DNA of 42,393 nucleotides from NCBI GenBank assembly GCA_964451985.1, contig CAYVKB010000013.1:1-42393 (forward strand), given 5' to 3'. This document shows positions 31,083-39,105 of this stretch, one piece after another. The notes under the pieces were generated by a model. The model was given only the letters and a program-made list of their open reading frames with translations, made no database searches and was not told the DNA's origin. Both the position numbers and the translations under genes were made by a program. This DNA comes from GBS-DC sp964451985. Lineage in GTDB: Bacteria > Armatimonadota > Fimbriimonadia > Fimbriimonadales > GBS-DC. How positions within the stretch are numbered: the stretch's first letter is position 1; each line of letters opens with the position of its first letter.

Positions 31083-32186
31083 TCACCTCATAAATCGGTT
31101 CGGGTTGAACGGTTCGAGAGGCAGGCTGGTTGAACCGTTTAGAATCAAGTCGGCTACGGCGCGGGCGGTGGCGGGTGCCATCAGGATGCCGTGATAGGCG
31201 TGCCCTGCGGCGATATATAGCCTGTCAAAGCCGCCGATTGGGCCGATGTAAGGGTTGTGGTCGGGCGTGTCGGGGCGCAGACCGACGGTGTGTCCGCGCA
31301 GGGTAGCGTGAAGCAGGGCAGGGGCGATGCGGGCAAGCGCTTGCAGCAAGTGCGCGTAGCCCTCGGCTGTCCCGCGCAAGTCGTAGCCCGCTTGCTCGCG
31401 CGTCGCACCTAATAAAACCGTACCGTCTGCGCGGGGCACGATATAGCCCATCGGCGAGGAGAGAATGCTTCGTACCGGTAAGGGCAGATCGCCTAGCTTC
31501 AGAATCACGCCCCGCACAGGTTCTGTTGGGGTGTGGACGCCCAACGGCTGCAGCAACGCCGACGCCCACGCGCCCGCCGCCACCACTATCGCGTCACCCT
31601 CCAGCACGCCGTGCGCCGTGCGGACGCCCCACACGCGGCTGCCGTTTCGCACGATTCCAAGTGCTGGAACGCCAGTGTATAGGTTTACATCCGAGAGTTG
31701 TACAGCTCGGTGAAGCGCGTCCATCAGACGTTCCATATTAACCCAGCCCTCACTGGGCAAGTGAAGGGCAAGCCCGATGGTGTTGCAAAGAGCAGGCTCG
31801 TGTTGACAGGCGGTATCGCCGTCAACCATTCTCGCGGTCGGCTCGTATCGCTGAATCCATTCGAGATTATTTGTCAGTTGCTCGGCGTCGGCTTCAGAGA
31901 GGGCAATGCGCCAGCATCCACCCTGTCGCCATTCGGGGTCAATCAAGGTGAGGGCGTACAGTTGCTCAGTCCACTGAGGGTAGAGGCGCAGGCTACTGAT
32001 GTAGAAGGGCAGGGCAGGGGTGTCTTGCGGTGTGAGGCTGAATGGGTTGACCATGCCTGCCGACGCCGCCGAAGTGTGCCCGCCTACCGCGTTGGCTTCA
32101 ATCAGTAGTACATCTGCCCCACGCTGGCGCAGTTCCAGCGCAATCGCGCTACCAATCACGCCCGCGCCAATCACAATCACGCGCAT
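31083..32186 (-). CDS. thiO: Glycine oxidase
   Basis: An FAD enzyme that oxidises glycine to the imine used to build the thiazole of thiamine. The 367-aa DAO-family protein starts with the dinucleotide motif VIVIGAGVIGSAIALELRQRG and a second-strand glutamate (LLIEA), followed by a HTSAASAGMVNP active-site segment and, near the end, GGFDRLYIAAGHAYHG. The adjacent sulfur carrier ThiS, 3 nt upstream, supports ThiO over other amino-acid oxidases. Typical length (~365 aa). Confidence 0.92.
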   Translation of the reverse strand: MRVIVIGAGVIGSAIALELRQRGADVLLIEANAVGGHTSAASAGMVNPFSLTPQDTPALPFYISSLRLYPQWTEQLYALTLIDPEWRQGGCWRIALSEADAEQLTNNLEWIQRYEPTARMVDGDTACQHEPALCNTIGLALHLPSEGWVNMERLMDALHRAVQLSDVNLYTGVPALGIVRNGSRVWGVRTAHGVLEGDAIVVAAGAWASALLQPLGVHTPTEPVRGVILKLGDLPLPVRSILSSPMGYIVPRADGTVLLGATREQAGYDLRGTAEGYAHLLQALARIAPALLHATLRGHTVGLRPDTPDHNPYIGPIGGFDRLYIAAGHAYHGILMAPATARAVADLILNGSTSLPLEPFNPNRFMR

Positions 32187-32189
32187 CTG

Positions 32190-32390
32190 TTAGCCCCCTG
32201 CCGTCATCTGTACAATCTCAAGGTTGTCGCCGTCGCGCAGGGTAATCTCGCCGTAGCGGTCGCGGGGCGCGATTTCGTAATTATACTCTACTACCACGAT
32301 GCGCGGGTCGACACCGCGTTCCTCAAGCAATTGCAGGAGGGTCATCCCGTCGGGCAACTCGTGCTCTTTGCCATTGATGCGTACCAGCAT
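32190..32390 (-). CDS. thiS: Thiamine sulfur-carrier protein
   Basis: A 66-aa ubiquitin-like protein that carries sulfur as a C-terminal thiocarboxylate for thiazole formation. It reads MLVRINGKEHELPDGMT ... RYGEITLRDGDNLEIVQMTAGG, ending in the essential Gly-Gly. I chose the ATG at 32390, which gives the usual ThiS length; a -10 element lies 10 nt upstream, so the transcript is probably leaderless. First gene of the thiS-thiO-nadE-amidohydrolase operon. Confidence 0.95.
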   Translation of the reverse strand: MLVRINGKEHELPDGMTLLQLLEERGVDPRIVVVEYNYEIAPRDRYGEITLRDGDNLEIVQMTAGG

Positions 32391-32400
32391 GGACGGGCTA

Positions 32401-32408
32401 ATTATACC
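32401..32408 (-). promoter_or_regulatory. Putative -10 promoter, GGTATAAT, for the thiS operon
   Basis: On the minus strand the perfect GGTATAAT ends 10 nt before the thiS ATG. Its TAA is also the stop codon of the small upstream ORF (32402-32587), and no -35 is clear. Confidence 0.6.
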
Positions 32409-32587
32409 TGATGGGATGGCTCTGGCTGGGCGCGTTTCATCAGTTCGTCGAGGTTCCACACAGGCGTGGGAGGGCGTCCAGTAGCACTATGCGCCGCTCG
32501 CGCCCACCGCTGCATTTCTACGATAATGCGCAACTTCTCTTCAGGTGGCAGCTGCACCAACTGCTCCGGACCTGACGCATCCCCCAA
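32402..32587 (-). CDS. Small hypothetical protein
   Basis: A 61-aa ORF from a TTG start; the frame is open only eight codons further back, to a TAG. The sequence (LVQLPPEEKLRIIVEMQRWA... VWNLDELMKRAQPEP) is charged and helical, with a PPEEKLRI segment, and looks like a genuine small soluble protein, but I recognise no family. No good Shine-Dalgarno is visible and no homologue is named. It ends in the thiS promoter. Confidence 0.4.
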   Translation of the reverse strand: MGDASGPEQLVQLPPEEKLRIIVEMQRWARAAHSATGRPPTPVWNLDELMKRAQPEPSHQV

Positions 32588-32674
32588 CGCGAACGCGCGT
32601 ATGACGCCCTAAGACTGCAACTTGCGAAACGCTCGGATTACCGCGTTCACGCTCCCAAGTGTAGCAGAAGCGAA

Positions 32675-32748
32675 AAGGGCTGAAGCCATCGCTCCAGCCC
32701 TTACGCATTGCCTCATAAGTGTATGGTCGCAACCCCCTTATGAGGGCA
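32675..32748. repeat. Two consecutive inverted repeats
   Basis: AAGGGCTG (32675-32682) pairs with CAGCCCTT (32695-32702). TGCCTCATAAG (32709-32719) pairs with CTTATGAGGGCA (32737-32748) with one bulged G. Both lie in the otherwise gene-free 32588-32828 segment between the divergent thiS and rmlB transcription units. There is no T-tract. Confidence 0.45.
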
Positions 32749-32814
32749 GGCTTTGCTCTCCATCCATAGATGATTACAGCAACTTTCGTGCCAAACGTTT
32801 GCAGAATCGGGCGG

Positions 32815-32822
32815 GGTATCCT
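32815..32822 (+). promoter_or_regulatory. Putative -10 promoter, GGTATCCT, for rmlB
   Basis: GGTATCCT ends 6 nt before the ATG at 32829, the same spacing as at polA. The match to TATAAT is weak, and the call rests on the repeated geometry. Confidence 0.35.
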
Positions 32823-32828
32823 ATGACT

Positions 32829-33860
32829 ATGGGCAAAACCGTGTTGATTACGGGTGGCGCAGGGTTTATCGGCAGCCACTTCACAGAGTATCTGCTGCGC
32901 CAGTATCCCGATTACGAGGTGCGCGTGCTGGATGCGCTGACCTACGCGGGCAGGCGCGAGAACCTCGCTGCGGTGGAGGGTGACGCACGCTTCACTTTTA
33001 TTCACGGCGATGTGCGCGATCGGCAAACTGTGCAAGCGGCGATACAGGGTGTTGATTACGTCGTCCACTTCGCCGCTGAGACGCACGTCGACCGTTCCAT
33101 CCTCAATCCCGACGCTTTTATCACAACCGATGTGTACGGCACTTTCGTGATGCTGGAAGCAGCGAGGCAGGTGGGCGTGGAACGGTTTGTGCATGTCAGT
33201 ACCGACGAAGTGTACGGTTCGGCGGAGCAGGGAGCGTTCACGGAAAGTTCGCCCTTGCAGCCCAGCAGCCCCTACGCCGCCAGCAAGGCGGGGGCAGACC
33301 TGCTCGCGCAAGCGTATCACCGCACCTACGGTTTGCCCATTCTAATTGTGCGCCCCAGCAATACTTTCGGACCGCGCCAGTATCCAGAGAAGCTCATCCC
33401 GTTTTTCACTGTGCGCGCCCTGCATGAAGAACCACTGCCCCTGTATGGCGACGGTCAACAACGGCGCGACTGGCTGTATGTGTTAGACCACGCCCGCGCC
33501 ATAGATACCGTGCTGCACAAGGGACGAATCGGCGAGGCGTACAACATCGCAGGAGGCAACGAACGCGCCAATGTAGAAGTTTCGCGCCTAATCTTGCACA
33601 CGCTGGGCAAGCCCGAAAGCCTGATTCAGTTCGTGCAAGACCGCCCCGCGCACGACCGCCGCTACGCGCTGGACGATTCCAAACTCCGCGCGCTGGGCTG
33701 GCAGCCTGAAGCGGAGTTCGAGACTGCCTTGCGCGAGACTGTGCTGTGGTACGCCCAACATCCTGAATGGTGGCAGCCGATTCTGCAAGAACAAGCCGAA
33801 TATCGGCAGTTCGTACAGGTGTGGTACAGCAGGGGCGGCTCAGCGGAATCGCAAACTTAA
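32829..33860 (+). CDS. rmlB: dTDP-glucose 4,6-dehydratase
   Basis: An NAD-dependent short-chain-type dehydratase that converts dTDP-glucose to dTDP-4-keto-6-deoxyglucose for rhamnose and other deoxysugars of surface polysaccharides. The 343-aa protein has GGAGFIGSH at its N-terminus, HVSTDEVYGS, SPYAASKAGAD with the catalytic Tyr-Lys, RPSNTFGPRQYPEKLIP and RDWLYVLDHARAI. I chose ATG 32829 because it gives the standard MGKTVLITGGAGFIG start; ATG 32823 is also in frame. No rmlA/C/D genes are beside it. Pth follows 15 nt downstream. Confidence 0.92.
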   Translation: MGKTVLITGGAGFIGSHFTEYLLRQYPDYEVRVLDALTYAGRRENLAAVEGDARFTFIHGDVRDRQTVQAAIQGVDYVVHFAAETHVDRSILNPDAFITTDVYGTFVMLEAARQVGVERFVHVSTDEVYGSAEQGAFTESSPLQPSSPYAASKAGADLLAQAYHRTYGLPILIVRPSNTFGPRQYPEKLIPFFTVRALHEEPLPLYGDGQQRRDWLYVLDHARAIDTVLHKGRIGEAYNIAGGNERANVEVSRLILHTLGKPESLIQFVQDRPAHDRRYALDDSKLRALGWQPEAEFETALRETVLWYAQHPEWWQPILQEQAEYRQFVQVWYSRGGSAESQT

Positions 33861-33875
33861 GGTAGGGGAGCGGAC

Positions 33876-34490
33876 GTGCGATTCTTGGAGAATCTGATGG
33901 GCAAGCCTGCAATCCATCCAACGCGCCTGATTGTGGGGCTGGGCAACCCCGGTGGGCAGTATGCCCCCACGCGCCATAACGTGGGCTTTTGGACGATTGA
34001 CCTACTGGCACAACGGCACGGAATCGAGCTAAAGACGCGCAAGCATAGCAGCAAGCTCGGCGTGGGACTGATACGCGAGGTTCCCGTCGTGCTGGCGAAG
34101 CCACAAACCTATATGAATCTCAGTGGCGAGGCGGTGCGTGCCTTGCTGCAAGCCTATCATTTGAAACCTGAACAGATGCTTGTAATTTTCGATGACATCT
34201 GGCTTGCGTCGGGGGTGGTGCGCGTACGTGCGAAAGGCTCGGCGGGCGGGCACAACGGAATGAGGTCGATTATCGGTGCATTGGGCACGGAGGCATTCCC
34301 GCGCGTGCGCATCGGCATCGGGCAGCCACCTGAAGAGATGGACTTAGTGGACTATGTGCTGTCTGCGCCGCCGCCTGAGGAGCGCGAGTTATTGCTAAAC
34401 GCTGTGCAACGCGCTGCCGACGCCTGCGAAGCGTGGTTAATCGAGCCAATTGAGCAGGTGATGAGCCAATTCAATCGGAACGGGGGCTAA
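33876..34490 (+). CDS. pth: Peptidyl-tRNA hydrolase
   Basis: It releases tRNA from peptidyl-tRNAs that drop off the ribosome. The 204-aa protein has LIVGLGNPGGQYAPTRHN with catalytic H34, KPQTYMN with N81, and FDDIWL with D106, followed by KGSAGGHNGMRSI. Slightly long because of a 16-residue N-terminal extension; the GTG at 33876 follows GGGGAG, and ATG 33897 (MGKPAIHP) is a possible alternative. Its TAA overlaps, base for base, the TAG of the convergent barrel gene (34487-34490). Confidence 0.94.
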   Translation: MRFLENLMGKPAIHPTRLIVGLGNPGGQYAPTRHNVGFWTIDLLAQRHGIELKTRKHSSKLGVGLIREVPVVLAKPQTYMNLSGEAVRALLQAYHLKPEQMLVIFDDIWLASGVVRVRAKGSAGGHNGMRSIIGALGTEAFPRVRIGIGQPPEEMDLVDYVLSAPPPEERELLLNAVQRAADACEAWLIEPIEQVMSQFNRNGG

Positions 34491-37381
34491 AACGACCAGT
34501 TCATACTCGCGTCCAGCGAACGAGCGCGGTAGCTAAACTGGCTATATTGCGGGTCTAAGTTCAGCTGCTCGCGGAAGCGATAACTCAGCACGAACGCCCA
34601 ATTGCGGGTGATACGGTACTCGTAGCCGATGGTGAACAGCGTATCGCGTGAGGGGAGGTAGCCCTCGATGTTCGTGCGCTGGAACTCGGCGAACAGGTTC
34701 TGATTGCGTCCCACATCGTAGGTGACTCGCCCGGAGAAGCCCACAGGCTCCTGCGAAAAGTCGCCCTGACCCCCCTGAAAACCCTCGCCAAACACGCTGC
34801 GCGTCTTCATCGCGTACACATTCAGGTTAATCGTCCAGCGGCGCAGCGGACCAATATCCGCCCCGAAGGTCAGAAACTCGTTGCTGGAGCTGCCTGTGGC
34901 GGTGAGAAACCGCACATCCTGCTTCGACCAGCTAACCACCAGCGAGAGCCAATCGAGGGGCATATAGCTCGCGCCGACGGAGAGCGACTCTTGAAAACTA
35001 TTCGTCTGAAAATCGCCTAGGGAGCGGTTCTGGCTCCACTGCACATCAAATGAGAGTGCGTCGAGAGGTGTCCACTGGATGCTCAAGTCCTGCCCTTTGC
35101 CGCGTACACCGAAGTAAGTGTAGCCGCTGAATATCGGTGCGCCCGACGAGAAGCCGTTGCCGTTGTATCCCGCCCCCCATGGTGAACTCGGGAAGCCCCC
35201 CGTCGGCGGGAATGGACTACCCAACTGGCGCGAGCGGGGGGTGAGTGCCTCGAGGTTCAGCATGCCCGAGTCGCTGTCGCGCCAGCGGTAGTTGAGGCTA
35301 AGGGTGCTGAGTGGTCGCCACGAAACATCGAAAGTATAGTCGCGCGAGCGAGTGTTCGCCGCGCGGATATTGTTGCCGCTGGCTGGTTGGCTCTGGCGGA
35401 TGTCGCTACTGGCGGCGGAAGCGCGCAGGTTCAGTTGGGCATTAATGCGCCAGTCCGCCTGCGCCCGCCAGCTGCGAATCCGATAGAATAGGCGCGTGCC
35501 TCCACTAAGACTGCTGAATGAGTCGGCGTTGGACTGCTCATAGCCCAGGGAGAGGTTTAGGTTGCTCCAGTTGCGGGCGATGCTCACCGAGTCGCGCGTC
35601 TGTTCAGTGCGGCTGTTGGGCGTCCGCGCCGAGTTCGTGTTGCGGTTCAGCGTTAGCTGGAATCCGCTCGGAGGCGTGAAGGTATAGGTGTAGCTTTGGA
35701 TATCGGTGTCAGTAAAGCTAGAGGAAAACGAGTTGCTCAGCGGGTTCAGCGAAGCCACGCGGGAGCGAGTCAGGCTTGCTTGAAAATTCGAGTGCGTGCC
35801 GAACCGATAACTGAGGTCAGTCTGATAGCCCCGCTCGTTGCGGCGGAAGCCGACCGATTCAATACTAATGAACTCGGCAGGAATCTCTCGGTAGGTGGCG
35901 CTAAGCGAGAGTCTGCCGAACTCGAACCTGCCTGTAGCCACGTTGGCAGTCGCTTCCAGATTACTGCCTTGCGCCTGTGCCTTGCTGCGGGCAGCGTACC
36001 ACACGACGTTGCCCACACGCCCCAGCGGGATGGTGAGGTCGACGCCCATCACCTCGCGGTTGCCGCCAATCGTGGAACTAGGGTCAGGGCGCGGGGTATA
36101 TTCCACTTGAATAATCAGGTTCTGGGGCATAAAGCGCGTGAAGTAGAACCGATAAGGCAGCTCGGGGTCGAAGTAGTAATCCACGCCTTCCGTTTGCGGT
36201 GCGCCCGCAACGGTGATAATCACGGGGTTGTTCGCATCGCGCAGGGGCGGGAACTGCAGATCGTAGGGTACGCTGGGCGCGCCGAAGCCGAAGAACTGCT
36301 CCGTGCGGCGGCGCAGCGCTGTGCGGGTTGTGGATTGTTGCGAGAGCATCGTGAAGCCGAAGTTGTAGCCGCGCCCCAGCGAGGTTTCGTATCGCCAGCC
36401 CTCCAGAAGATTGGGAGCAGAGTTGAAAGCATAGGTCTCGTAGGTCACCACAATCGTTGAGGTGCGCGGGATAATCATGCCGTCGCGGAAGCGCAGGATG
36501 CCCCCGAAGTAGTCAATCGTATAGTCCTCGCCGCGTCGTTTTTCCACGCCATCTACTTGAACGCGCTCGCTGCCGTCCACCAGCTGGCTTCCTTGCAGAT
36601 AGTAGGGACCCGCACTGTCGTTGCCTTGAATTGTAATTGTGCGGGCAGCGGCTTTGGTCTCCGAGCGGATGTAGCGCAGGCGGTTGCGCTCCCACTGGAA
36701 GTTCGCCATCGCGCCTTTGAGCGTGCGCTGGAAGCCGACCAGCGGGTTCGCGCCGCCCAGCGACGCCGTAATATCGCCCCACTCCAGCAACAGGTTCGGC
36801 GATTCGTAGGTGTAGGTAATCCGGGCGTCATACGGATTGCTGAATCGGCTGTTCGTCCAGCGCCAGTCCATCGTGAGGAAGCCGAGAAACTTGTTCACGC
36901 GGATGGTCATCTCAGTGTTGTCGGTGATACGCTGTCCGCCCCTGCCGAAGTAGTTCTGGTCGCGAAACGCGCTTGTGTCGCCCTCCACATCGTGTAGGTG
37001 GAAACCCAGACTCTTGCGTCCGCTGATGGACACCGTGCGTTGGAACTCCTGCTGTAGGCTCTCCCAACTGCGCAGGGTCTGCAGGGCGTCGAGCGTGTCG
37101 CGTTTTTGAGCACGGGCGCGTTCAGGCTGGGCGGGCCGCGACTGTTTGTAGGAGATGGCTTCCTGAGGAATCGTGACGGAGGGCACCACACCTGCAGGCG
37201 TCGCGAGGGATGGTAAGGTAATCTGGGCGCATGCCGTGCCCGACAACATCGCCGCAAGCGCGAGCGTCACCACGCCCCTATCGCGCACGTAAGGCGCAGC
37301 GGCGTTCACACGCGCAACCATCGCCTGCAACGAATATTTCACCTCGAATTTAGACGCCTGATGCGCCCCGCGTTTCCGCAT
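34487..37381 (-). CDS. Large outer-membrane beta-barrel protein (SprA-like DYTIDY motif)
   Basis: A 964-aa exported protein. A basic N-region precedes the signal segment VVTLALAAMLSGTACAQ (~37-53). A helical stretch (~85-112) follows, then long barrel repeats of alternating polar/hydrophobic strands. A segment near 250-310, GPYYLQGSQLVDGSERVQV then GEDYTIDYFGGILRF, matches by eye a motif found in SprA-type and related outer-membrane proteins. It ends in Phe (LDASMNWSF), as BAM-assembled barrels do. True SprA is far longer (~2400 aa), so no function is assigned. It starts 2 nt after the lysS stop, with GAGGGG upstream. Confidence 0.75.
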   Translation of the reverse strand: MRKRGAHQASKFEVKYSLQAMVARVNAAAPYVRDRGVVTLALAAMLSGTACAQITLPSLATPAGVVPSVTIPQEAISYKQSRPAQPERARAQKRDTLDALQTLRSWESLQQEFQRTVSISGRKSLGFHLHDVEGDTSAFRDQNYFGRGGQRITDNTEMTIRVNKFLGFLTMDWRWTNSRFSNPYDARITYTYESPNLLLEWGDITASLGGANPLVGFQRTLKGAMANFQWERNRLRYIRSETKAAARTITIQGNDSAGPYYLQGSQLVDGSERVQVDGVEKRRGEDYTIDYFGGILRFRDGMIIPRTSTIVVTYETYAFNSAPNLLEGWRYETSLGRGYNFGFTMLSQQSTTRTALRRRTEQFFGFGAPSVPYDLQFPPLRDANNPVIITVAGAPQTEGVDYYFDPELPYRFYFTRFMPQNLIIQVEYTPRPDPSSTIGGNREVMGVDLTIPLGRVGNVVWYAARSKAQAQGSNLEATANVATGRFEFGRLSLSATYREIPAEFISIESVGFRRNERGYQTDLSYRFGTHSNFQASLTRSRVASLNPLSNSFSSSFTDTDIQSYTYTFTPPSGFQLTLNRNTNSARTPNSRTEQTRDSVSIARNWSNLNLSLGYEQSNADSFSSLSGGTRLFYRIRSWRAQADWRINAQLNLRASAASSDIRQSQPASGNNIRAANTRSRDYTFDVSWRPLSTLSLNYRWRDSDSGMLNLEALTPRSRQLGSPFPPTGGFPSSPWGAGYNGNGFSSGAPIFSGYTYFGVRGKGQDLSIQWTPLDALSFDVQWSQNRSLGDFQTNSFQESLSVGASYMPLDWLSLVVSWSKQDVRFLTATGSSSNEFLTFGADIGPLRRWTINLNVYAMKTRSVFGEGFQGGQGDFSQEPVGFSGRVTYDVGRNQNLFAEFQRTNIEGYLPSRDTLFTIGYEYRITRNWAFVLSYRFREQLNLDPQYSQFSYRARSLDASMNWSF

Positions 37382-37383
37382 AC

Positions 37384-38886
37384 TTACCCCTCACGCATTT
37401 GCGGGAAGAAGATAACCTCGCGAATCGAGTCTGTGCCTGTCAGCAGCATCGCCATGCGGTCGATGCCGATGCCTAAGCCGCCCGCGGGGGGCATACCGTA
37501 CTCCATCGCAATTAGGAAGTCCTCGTCGAACGGGTGCGCCTCTTCGTCGCCTGCCTGACGGAGTTCGTATTGTTGCTCGAATCGCGCGCGTTGCTCCAGC
37601 GGGTCGTTCAGTTCCGAGAAGGCATTGGCGACCTCCTTGCCGAAGATGTAGCCTTCAAAGCGGCGGGTGAAGCGCGGGTTGTCAGGTTCGCGTTTCGCCA
37701 GCGGCGAGGTGTCCAGCGGGAAGCCGTAGATAAAGGTCGGCTGCTGTAAACTGTCGGCGACAGACTTCTCCAGCACTTTCTCGATAATGCCGCCGATGGT
37801 ATCTTTGCGCTCCACATAGATTCCAACCTTCTCGGCGGCGCGAATCGCGCTCTCCAGCGTCTCGAAGTCGGCTTCGGTCAGACCCGTGCGATCCCGAATT
37901 GCGTCCATTAGGCGGATGCGCTGCCACGGCTTTGCAAAATCTACCTGCACGCCGTGCATTTCGAACACTGTCGTGCCAAACACGCGCTCGGCGACGTGGC
38001 GGAACAGCTCCTCCACCAAGTCCATGATGTCTTCCAAGTTTGCATATGCCTGATAGAGTTCGAGCATCGTGAATTCGGGGTTGTGGCGGGTGGAGATGCC
38101 CTCGTTGCGGAACACGCGCCCGATTTCGTACACACGGTCGATGCCTCCAATCAGCAGGCGTTTCAGATGAAGCTCCAGCGCAATGCGTAGCTGGAACTCG
38201 CGGTTGAGTGCGTTATGGTGCGTGATAAACGGTCTCGCCGCCGCGCCGCCCGCCATCGGCTGCAGCACGGGCGTCTCCACCTCCAGGAAGCCCCGCTCGT
38301 CCAGAAACCGCCGAATCTCGCGTATCAGGCGGCATCGCGCAATCAACCGCTGGCGCGAGTCGGGGTTCACCAGTAAATCCAGATACCGCTGGCGGTAACG
38401 CTGCTCCACATCGTGCAGCTCGTACCAGCGTTGCTCGCCCTTCTCTTTGGGGAACGGTACGGGGCGCACCGCTTTGGCTAACATCGTGAACGACTGCACA
38501 TGCACCGTGACCTCGCCCGTGCGCGTTTTGAACACGAAGCCCCGCACGCCCAAGTAGTCGCCTATATCCCAGAGGTCTATCCAGTCATACTTTTCGCCTT
38601 GCTCATCGGCTTTGAGGTAGATTTGCAGTTTGCCTGTGCTGTCCATTAGGTGCGCGAAGGTCGCCTTGCCCATCCTGCGGATGGCGACGATGCGTCCCGC
38701 GACGGAGACCGTCTTGCCCTCCAGCCGTTCATACTCGTCGTGGACGGTCTGCAGCGTGTGGGTAATCTCATACCGCTCGATGGCGAACGGGTCTAAGCCC
38801 ATCTGGCGCAGTTGCTGTAGCTTCTGCAGGCGGATTTGGACTAACTGGCTCTCTTCTTCCAGCGTATGGTGGGTCGGCTCGTGCAT
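37384..38886 (-). CDS. lysS: Lysyl-tRNA synthetase (class II)
   Basis: It charges tRNA-Lys. The 500-aa protein has an N-terminal OB-fold anticodon-binding domain (VSVAGRIVAIRRMGKATFAH) and a class II core: motif 1 region FLEVETPVLQP, motif 2 RVFRNEGISTRHNPEFTM, motif 3 GGLGIGIDRMAMLLT. I use the ATG at 38886 (MHEPTHHTLEEES), which follows a GGTACAAT element by 7 nt, so the mRNA is probably leaderless; upstream codons in the same frame do not resemble the family. The outer-membrane barrel gene is downstream in the same operon. Confidence 0.96.
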   Translation of the reverse strand: MHEPTHHTLEEESQLVQIRLQKLQQLRQMGLDPFAIERYEITHTLQTVHDEYERLEGKTVSVAGRIVAIRRMGKATFAHLMDSTGKLQIYLKADEQGEKYDWIDLWDIGDYLGVRGFVFKTRTGEVTVHVQSFTMLAKAVRPVPFPKEKGEQRWYELHDVEQRYRQRYLDLLVNPDSRQRLIARCRLIREIRRFLDERGFLEVETPVLQPMAGGAAARPFITHHNALNREFQLRIALELHLKRLLIGGIDRVYEIGRVFRNEGISTRHNPEFTMLELYQAYANLEDIMDLVEELFRHVAERVFGTTVFEMHGVQVDFAKPWQRIRLMDAIRDRTGLTEADFETLESAIRAAEKVGIYVERKDTIGGIIEKVLEKSVADSLQQPTFIYGFPLDTSPLAKREPDNPRFTRRFEGYIFGKEVANAFSELNDPLEQRARFEQQYELRQAGDEEAHPFDEDFLIAMEYGMPPAGGLGIGIDRMAMLLTGTDSIREVIFFPQMREG

Positions 38887-38893
38887 AGTTGAA

Positions 38894-38901
38894 ATTGTAC
38901 C
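38894..38901 (-). promoter_or_regulatory. Putative -10 promoter, GGTACAAT, for lysS
   Basis: On the minus strand GGTACAAT ends 7 nt before the lysS ATG; no -35 box and no Shine-Dalgarno are present. The rest of 38902-39069 holds no gene I can support: only a start-less open stretch and no clear elements. Confidence 0.55.
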
Positions 38902-39069
38902 ATGAAGGGTCGTACTGCGTGAGCATCGCTCAAAGCGCAACAGCAGTATCCCCACCCTGAGTGGACGGAGTATCCGTGGCGAATCGAGATAGTGCTTGAA
39001 TACGCCGCGTTTGGCGCACAAGCCAATGACAGTTGGAAGGAAAGTCGTTCTGTTCGGACCTGTGCCCCC

Positions 39070-39099
39070 TTGACTTTTTTGAATACAATCGGTTATAAT
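39070..39099 (+). promoter_or_regulatory. Strong sigma-70-type promoter of the rpsL-rpsG-fusA-tuf operon
   Basis: TTGACT (-35, 39070-39075) and TATAAT (-10, 39094-39099) with an 18-nt spacer. It is the only promoter in the window with a near-consensus -35. Transcription should start near 39106, leaving a leader of about 220 nt. Confidence 0.75.
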
Positions 39100-39105
39100 A
39101 TAGCC

